28,260 bases of DNA from Bacteroides sp. CAG:530 (lineage in GTDB: Bacteria > Bacteroidota > Bacteroidia > Bacteroidales > Bacteroidaceae), in NCBI GenBank assembly GCA_000434735.1, contig FR881197.1, positions 1 through 28,260 of the forward strand. Reading direction: 5' to 3'. Positions 23,691-28,260 of this stretch are shown piece by piece (position 1 is the first letter of the stretch; each line of letters starts with the position of its first letter). A program made the translations under genes and the position numbers. Below the pieces are notes generated by a model. That model was not told where the DNA came from, searched no databases, and saw nothing but the letters and a program-made list of their open reading frames with translations.

Positions 23691-26471
23691 ATGACGTCGT
23701 TTAGAAAAACAACATATCTATTTTTACTCCTGTTGTGTATGGGAGGCATCCTTTCTTTGTCGGCAGAAGCCCAGCGTGCGAAAGGTCGCAGGGGCAGATA
23801 TAGCAATGCCGAGATGAATCGTGGTGATTCTTTGAAAGGATTTGTCAATCCGGCAGACTCTTCACGTGCTGTAGGTGCTAGGCGTGGCACTGCGGCATCC
23901 GATACCCTTGCGGCAGATACTACGCAGCGCAAGGAAGCCATTGATGCACCCGTTATTTATGAAGCATCCGACTCAATCGTCTTTACTAAAGGCGGTTTGG
24001 CGCATCTGTATGGTAGCGGTAAAGTAAACTATCAGAATATAGAACTTACTTCGGGCATTATTACCATGAACATGGATAGTAGTACAGTTTATGCACGTGG
24101 TATAGTCGATACTGCCGGGGTAGAAACAGGCAGTCCGGTGTTTAAGGACGGAGATACTCCGTACGAATCTAAGACGATGCGCTACAACTTCAAGTCGAAG
24201 AAAGGTTTCATCAATAATATCGTTACTCAGCAAGGCGAAGGATATGTAACCAGCCATAACGCCAAAAAAGGTCCTAACGATGAAATCTACATGACCGACG
24301 GTATTTATACCACTTGCGATAATAAGGATCATCCTCACTTCTATCTTAAACTGTCTATGGCTAAGGTGCGCCCCAAGAAAGACGTAGTCTTCGGTCCCGC
24401 TCACTTGGTGGTAGAAGATGTACCTCTGCCTATCGCCATACCTTTCGGATTCTTCCCGTTCAGCAGTAGCTATTCTTCGGGATTTATCATGCCTACATAC
24501 GGTGATGAAATGAATCGCGGTTTCTATCTTCGCGACGGTGGATATTATTTCGCCATAAACCGCAAGATGGACCTTAAGTTGCTTGGTGAAATATATACCA
24601 AGGGTTCGTGGGGACTCTCGGCTGCCTCTACGTATAAGGTGCGCTATAAATACAGCGGTAACTTCAGCATGAATTATCTGGTAACAAAGACAGGCGAGAA
24701 GAACATGTCCGATTATCAGGTGTCTAAAGACTTCCGTTTGGTATGGAGCCACCGTCAGGACTCTAAGGCTAATCCTAACAGCGATTTCTCTGCCAGTGTA
24801 AACTTCTCTACAAGTAGTTACGACCGCCAGAGTCTTAGCTCTATCTATAACCCATCGGCTTATAGTAACAATACCAAGGCGTCAAGTGTAAGCTACACAC
24901 GCCGCTTCCCAAATATCGGATTGTCTATAGGTAGTTCGTTCAATGTTACACAGAACACGCGCGACTCTTCTATCAATATGACACTTCCGAGTCTGGATAT
25001 ACGTTTGGACGCTATCTACCCATTCAGAAGAAAGAAGGCTTCGGGCGATGAACATTGGTATGAAAAAATCAAGCTGTCGTATACGGGTAACCTTACTAAC
25101 AGTGTGAATACTAAGGATAATCTTTTGTTTAAGACTCCTATGTCTCAGTGGAAATCGGGTATGAAACACAGTATTCCGGTCGACGCTAACTTTACATTGT
25201 TTAAGTATATAAACATCACTCCATCGTTCAACTATACAGAGCGTTGGTATACTAATAAGGTGAAACAGCATTACGATGATAGAACACGTACCGTGGTGAA
25301 AGATACCATCAACGGCTTTAACCGTGTGTTCGATTATAACATGGCTGTGTCATTGAATACCAAACTGTATGGTATGTACAAGCCCTTGTTCATGAAGAGC
25401 AAGGAGATTACTATTCGCCACGTCGTGACGCCGAGTGTAAGCTATACATATACTCCCGACTTCGGAACCTCGCATTTCGGGTATTACGACACCTATACTT
25501 ATACCGATGCCAACGGTGAAGTGCGTATGAAGGAATACTCTCTGTACGAAGGGGCTCCTTACGGAACTCCTGGTAAGGGCGTATCGCAGAACGTAAGTTT
25601 CTCTCTTAAGAACAATGTGGAGATGAAAATGGCGTCGCAGAAAGATACTACGGGATATAAAAAGATAAGTCTGATAGACGATTTGTCGGGTAGCTTGAGT
25701 TACGACTTGGCACGCAAGCGTTGGAGCGACCTCTCTATCAGTGCACGCTTAAAGCTGACAAAGAGCTATACATTTAACATGAACGCCACTTTTGCTACAT
25801 ATGCATATAAGTTCGATGAAAACGGTAATGTAGTGGTAGGCGACCGTACGGAATGGTCTTACGGACGTTTCGGACGATTCTCGGGTTATAGCGGTTCATT
25901 CTCGTACACCTTGAATAACGATACCTTCAAGAAACTATTCGGAAAGAAAGACGATGCCGAAAAGAATAAGGAGAAAGACAAGAAGAAAGATAATGACGAT
26001 GATGAAGATGAAGACGACGAACACGTAAATGTGGTGGCTTCGAACACCCGTAAGCAAGAAGCGGCTTCTACAGATTCTGACGGATACCTTGCCTTTAAGT
26101 TGCCTTGGAGCTTAAGCTTGAGTTATAGCTACAGCATCCGCGAAGATCGCAGCAAGGATATCAACATAAAGACTATGCGATATCCTTACTCGCTGACTCA
26201 TTCTATGAATATTTCGGGTAACATCAAGATGGGTAGCCGTTGGAATGTGAATTATACCAGTGGTTATGACTTCACATCAAAGAAGATGTCTATGACCACC
26301 ATGAACATAACCCGCGACTTGCACTGCTTTAACATGAGTTGCGGCTTGACATTCGGTCCGTTCACTTCGTACAACTTCTCAATACGCGCCAATTCAAGTA
26401 TGCTTACCGATGCCTTGAAATGGGATAAGCGTAACAACAGCGGTAGTGGTAATGGGGTACAGTGGTATTAA
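23691..26471 (+). CDS. lptD: LPS-assembly outer-membrane protein LptD (Bacteroidetes type)
   Basis: This is the outer-membrane component that inserts lipopolysaccharide into the outer leaflet; 926 aa. A signal peptide (about 1-28, SAEAQ) precedes a low-complexity linker, an OstA-like beta-jellyroll domain from about 90 (GLAHLYGSGKVNYQNIELTSG, YESKTMRYNFKSKKGFINNI) and a long beta-barrel from about 220 (GFFPFSSSYSSGFIMPTYGD onward) rich in alternating aromatic strands. Residues about 748-781 form a highly charged Lys/Asp/Glu stretch between predicted strands, likely a surface or periplasmic loop. LPS partner genes are not adjacent. The gene converges on ung with eight bases between the stop codons. 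Confidence 0.9.
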   Translation: MTSFRKTTYLFLLLLCMGGILSLSAEAQRAKGRRGRYSNAEMNRGDSLKGFVNPADSSRAVGARRGTAASDTLAADTTQRKEAIDAPVIYEASDSIVFTKGGLAHLYGSGKVNYQNIELTSGIITMNMDSSTVYARGIVDTAGVETGSPVFKDGDTPYESKTMRYNFKSKKGFINNIVTQQGEGYVTSHNAKKGPNDEIYMTDGIYTTCDNKDHPHFYLKLSMAKVRPKKDVVFGPAHLVVEDVPLPIAIPFGFFPFSSSYSSGFIMPTYGDEMNRGFYLRDGGYYFAINRKMDLKLLGEIYTKGSWGLSAASTYKVRYKYSGNFSMNYLVTKTGEKNMSDYQVSKDFRLVWSHRQDSKANPNSDFSASVNFSTSSYDRQSLSSIYNPSAYSNNTKASSVSYTRRFPNIGLSIGSSFNVTQNTRDSSINMTLPSLDIRLDAIYPFRRKKASGDEHWYEKIKLSYTGNLTNSVNTKDNLLFKTPMSQWKSGMKHSIPVDANFTLFKYINITPSFNYTERWYTNKVKQHYDDRTRTVVKDTINGFNRVFDYNMAVSLNTKLYGMYKPLFMKSKEITIRHVVTPSVSYTYTPDFGTSHFGYYDTYTYTDANGEVRMKEYSLYEGAPYGTPGKGVSQNVSFSLKNNVEMKMASQKDTTGYKKISLIDDLSGSLSYDLARKRWSDLSISARLKLTKSYTFNMNATFATYAYKFDENGNVVVGDRTEWSYGRFGRFSGYSGSFSYTLNNDTFKKLFGKKDDAEKNKEKDKKKDNDDDEDEDDEHVNVVASNTRKQEAASTDSDGYLAFKLPWSLSLSYSYSIREDRSKDINIKTMRYPYSLTHSMNISGNIKMGSRWNVNYTSGYDFTSKKMSMTTMNITRDLHCFNMSCGLTFGPFTSYNFSIRANSSMLTDALKWDKRNNSGSGNGVQWY

Positions 26472-26484
26472 TGCCCCATTTACC
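26448..26484. terminator. Weak hairpin across the lptD and ung stop codons
   Basis: GGTAATGGGG (26448-26457) pairs with CCCCATTTACC (26474-26484) with a one-base bulge. It spans both convergent stop codons. No U-run follows on either strand, so it is at best a weak bidirectional terminator. Confidence 0.35.
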
Positions 26485-27142
26485 AATTGATAGGTGTTTC
26501 TCCGTGCTCTATAAGATAAGCGTTGGCACGACTGAAATGCTTGTTGCCGAAGAATCCGTTATAAGCCGATAGGGGAGACGGGTGTACGGAAGTGAGAACC
26601 AAGTGCTTCTCTCTGTCGATGAACGCCCCTTTCTTTTGTGCGTACGCTCCCCACAATATAAACACCAGATGTTCACGTTGCTCTGCCAGTGTGCGTATGG
26701 CGGCATCTGTAAATTCCTCCCAACCTTTTCGTTGGTGCGAGCCGGCTTGATGAGCGCGTACCGTAAGCGTAGCGTTCAGCAGCAGCACACCTTGTTCCGC
26801 CCATCGGGTCAAGTTGCCAGTATTGGGGATAGGGCTTCCCAAATCTTCGTGTATCTCTTTAAAGATGTTTTGCAGTGATGGCGGAAAAGCCACACCATCG
26901 TTTACCGAAAAGCATAAACCATGCGCTTGTCCCGGACCGTGATAAGGGTCTTGTCCGATAATCACCACCTTAACTTTATCGAACGGACAAAGGTTGAAAG
27001 CGTTAAATATAAGTTTCCCAGGAGGATATATAGTAGTGGTGCTGTATTCATTCCGCACAAAGTCCGTCAGTCTTACGAAATAGTCCTTTTCAAACTCAGG
27101 CTGCAATACCTGTTTCCACGATTCTTCTATCTGTACATTCAT
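26480..27142 (-). CDS. ung: Uracil-DNA glycosylase (family 1)
   Basis: This enzyme removes uracil from DNA to begin base-excision repair. From ATG 27142 (MNVQIEESWK) it has 220 aa, the usual family length; an in-frame ATG 13 codons upstream adds an atypical basic stretch and is not favoured. The family-1 motifs are present: the water-activating GQDPYHG with D65, F78 in the uracil pocket block GLCFSV, LLNATLTV with N123, and HPSPLS with H187. It has its own -7 element. Confidence 0.96.
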   Translation of the reverse strand: MNVQIEESWKQVLQPEFEKDYFVRLTDFVRNEYSTTTIYPPGKLIFNAFNLCPFDKVKVVIIGQDPYHGPGQAHGLCFSVNDGVAFPPSLQNIFKEIHEDLGSPIPNTGNLTRWAEQGVLLLNATLTVRAHQAGSHQRKGWEEFTDAAIRTLAEQREHLVFILWGAYAQKKGAFIDREKHLVLTSVHPSPLSAYNGFFGNKHFSRANAYLIEHGETPINW

Positions 27143-27178
27143 GATATATATGTTATATTTTGTTTTTCTTTTCTTATG

Positions 27179-27186
27179 CAAAGATA
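27179..27186 (-). promoter_or_regulatory. -7 element for ung
   Basis: On the minus strand TATCTTTG, followed by C, is an exact TAnnTTTG match 36 bp before the preferred ung ATG at 27142. It overlaps the upstream alternative ATG, which further supports the inner start. Confidence 0.65.
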
Positions 27187-27257
27187 GAATAATATTGCCG
27201 TCTGAACTTCTTAATTCCGCATAGAAAAATCTGTGTCTTCACATTCAATTCTATATC

Positions 27258-27331
27258 TCTAGGTTAGGTATATATATTCTTAGCCTAAGTTTTTATATAC
27301 TTAAGCTAAGTATATAAAAACTTAGGCTAAG
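27258..27331. repeat. Array of 11-bp palindromic boxes with exact 21-bp period
   Basis: Three boxes, CTTAGCCTAAG (27279-27289), CTTAAGCTAAG (27300-27310) and CTTAGGCTAAG (27321-27331), have the half-site CTTAG/CTAAG and start every 21 bp. A diverged fourth, TCTAGGTTAGG (27258-27268), is in the same phase and matches 7 of 11 bases. Spacers are 10 bp of pure A/T. The 21-bp period equals two helical turns, so all boxes face the same side of the DNA, as expected for cooperative dimer binding. No gene overlaps it; the stretch 27143-27604 otherwise holds only the ung promoter and a doubtful 39-codon frame. Confidence 0.85.
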
Positions 27332-27335
27332 AATA
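27275..27335. repeat. 29-bp perfect inverted repeat with 3-bp centre
   Basis: Positions 27275-27303 are the exact reverse complement of 27307-27335, with AGC between them. This includes boxes 1 to 3 of the phased array and their two mirror-image A/T spacers. As RNA it would be a very long AU-rich hairpin without a following U-run. As DNA it could extrude a cruciform. Confidence 0.9.
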
Positions 27336-27354
27336 GAGTTTGTTTGTTAATTGG

Positions 27355-27474
27355 ATGGGGTTTTATTCGCAGGAAAGTGTGAATAGTGAAGCAAAGGCAA
27401 TCAAAAAAAATGCCAAATTCAAGTTGTTGGGAGAACGTTTCTTTCATTTGTGCGAAATTTTCATGCGGCGATGA
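27355..27474 (+). CDS. Doubtful 39-codon reading frame
   Basis: An ATG at 27355 opens a 39-aa basic frame (start MGFYSQESVNSEAKAIKK, end FMRR) between the phased array and the serine recombinase. I recognise no family, and there is no clear ribosome-binding site or -7 element other than what the array might provide. It may be chance or the remnant of a small DNA-binding partner. Confidence 0.15.
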   Translation: MGFYSQESVNSEAKAIKKNAKFKLLGERFFHLCEIFMRR

Positions 27475-27604
27475 TCATCTGTGATACTTTGTTTGCATAC
27501 TTGGTGTTCATCTACCAGAGATTGACAAGAACTCAAAGTCAGCTACTCCATATTCTGCAAGAGATAAGGAGTGGCAACAAGGCGAAATAAATTCTTTGAT
27601 ATAG

Positions 27605-28249
27605 ATGACAACAGGAGTAATATATGCTCGTGTCTCCAGTATTGGTGACAGACAGAGCACGGAAAGACAGGTCAAGGACTTATCGGAGTATGCAAAATAT
27701 AAGGGTATCGAAGTCTGCAAGGTCTTTGAGGAACACATCTCTGGCGCAAAGAAGAATGATGAGCGTCCAGTGTTGTGTGAGGCAATGGAATACTGCAAGG
27801 CAAACCGCATTGGGATCCTACTTGTCAGTGAACTGTCAAGATTGGGTCGCAATGCGTTTGAGGTGCTTGCCTCTGTCAAGGAACTCATTGACTGTGGCAT
27901 TAACCTCTACATTCAAAAGGAACAGCTTATATTATTGGACGATAAAGGACATCCGTCCCTCTTTGCTCCTATAATGATAGCCACGCTTTCGACCTGTGCG
28001 CAATTGGAACGTGATAATATCTCATTCCGATTGCAGTCAGGAAGGAAGCGGTATATAGAGAAAGGAGGAAAACTCGGACGCAAGGTAGGCTCTGTAAAAA
28101 CGGTAGAACAGATGAAAGCCGAATATAGGGAAGTAATAAGTCTGCTCCGCAAGGGGTATTCCATTCGAGATGTGGCAAAGTTGAGTGGTAAAGGGGTAAG
28201 TACCGTACAACGAGTGAAGCGATTACTAAAAGTACAATCAACGCAATAA
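27605..28249 (+). CDS. Small serine recombinase (resolvase/invertase family)
   Basis: This is a site-specific serine recombinase of 214 aa, the usual length for a resolvase/DNA-invertase. The catalytic domain starts VIYARVSS with nucleophile S11 and R9, and has the SELSRLGRN block (R79, R82). The long dimer helix carries LERDNISFRLQSGRKR (134-149). A C-terminal helix-turn-helix at about 185-208 (YSIRDVAKLSGKGVSTVQRVKR) would bind the crossover site. Family members resolve transposon cointegrates or invert promoter segments; Bacteroides are known for serine invertases such as Mpi that switch many capsule promoters. No transposase precedes it in this window; the sequence past 28260 is unseen. 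The phased palindromic array lies about 270 bp upstream. Confidence 0.92.
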   Translation: MTTGVIYARVSSIGDRQSTERQVKDLSEYAKYKGIEVCKVFEEHISGAKKNDERPVLCEAMEYCKANRIGILLVSELSRLGRNAFEVLASVKELIDCGINLYIQKEQLILLDDKGHPSLFAPIMIATLSTCAQLERDNISFRLQSGRKRYIEKGGKLGRKVGSVKTVEQMKAEYREVISLLRKGYSIRDVAKLSGKGVSTVQRVKRLLKVQSTQ

Positions 28250-28260
28250 TATTATTGATT

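Noticed and set aside
23973..24752. 259-aa minus-strand frame inside lptD
   Set aside because: It is an antisense shadow of a well-supported outer-membrane protein gene and has no signal peptide or domain of its own.
27258..27335. CRISPR array
   Set aside because: Units are 11-bp boxes with 10-bp repeated A/T spacers, far shorter than CRISPR repeats and spacers, and no cas genes are present.
27275..27335. Ordinary rho-independent terminator
   Set aside because: The stem is very long and AU-rich, no U-run follows on either side, and no gene ends toward it (ung and the recombinase both start away from it).
27508..27900. 130-aa minus-strand frame overlapping the serine recombinase
   Set aside because: It is antisense to a gene with clear catalytic motifs and shows no recognisable domain.

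Overview
The window looks like chromosome from a gut-type member of the Bacteroidales (Bacteroides/Phocaeicola-like). The evidence is a SusC/SusD pair with an ECF sigma factor and a FecR-type anti-sigma, a Bacteroidetes-type LptD, many upstream matches to the Bacteroides -7 promoter element TAnnTTTG, few Shine-Dalgarno sequences, and integrase and serine recombinase types common in this group. No tRNA, rRNA or CRISPR array was seen.

Layout. (1) 1-4720 is housekeeping: the terminator of an off-window gene, a YghZ-type aldo-keto reductase, uvrA, and a convergent nitroreductase. (2) 4808-13537 is an AT-richer polysaccharide-utilisation locus (PUL): an ECF sigma gene divergent from fecR, then a SusC with an N-terminal signalling (STN) domain, a SusD lipoprotein and a GH123-like glycosidase. 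I infer that an outer-membrane glycan signal passes from the STN domain to FecR and sigma and switches on uptake and cleavage of a GalNAc-containing, probably host, glycan. (3) 13671-14958 is an orphan tyrosine recombinase with a perfect 19-bp inverted repeat just upstream of its start codon. (4) 15007-16509 encodes a secreted GHL10/DUF187 (DigH-like) glycosidase. (5) 16677-21804 is a likely transport operon: an SLC13 carrier with two RCK_C domains, then a lipoprotein, FecCD permease and ATPase of the cobalamin/iron-complex ABC class. (6) 21792-23579 holds a NamZ (DUF1343) exo-muramidase and a divergent HD phosphohydrolase, which appear to share one palindromic bidirectional promoter. (7) 23691-27142 holds LptD and a convergent ung. 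(8) 27143-27604 is a 462-bp non-coding stretch containing an unusual set of 11-bp palindromic boxes spaced exactly 21 bp apart, with a 29-bp perfect-arm inverted repeat. A small serine recombinase follows.

Composition. Hand-counted 60-base lines gave 22, 23 and 25 G+C in the PUL (lines 10681, 5701, 8041) against 28 in uvrA (line 3301) and 33 in lptD (line 24361). This small sample fits an acquired PUL bounded by an integrase. The least conventional sequences are the phased array beside the serine recombinase, the inverted repeat at the integrase, and the palindromic divergent promoter. None is proven to be a new system.
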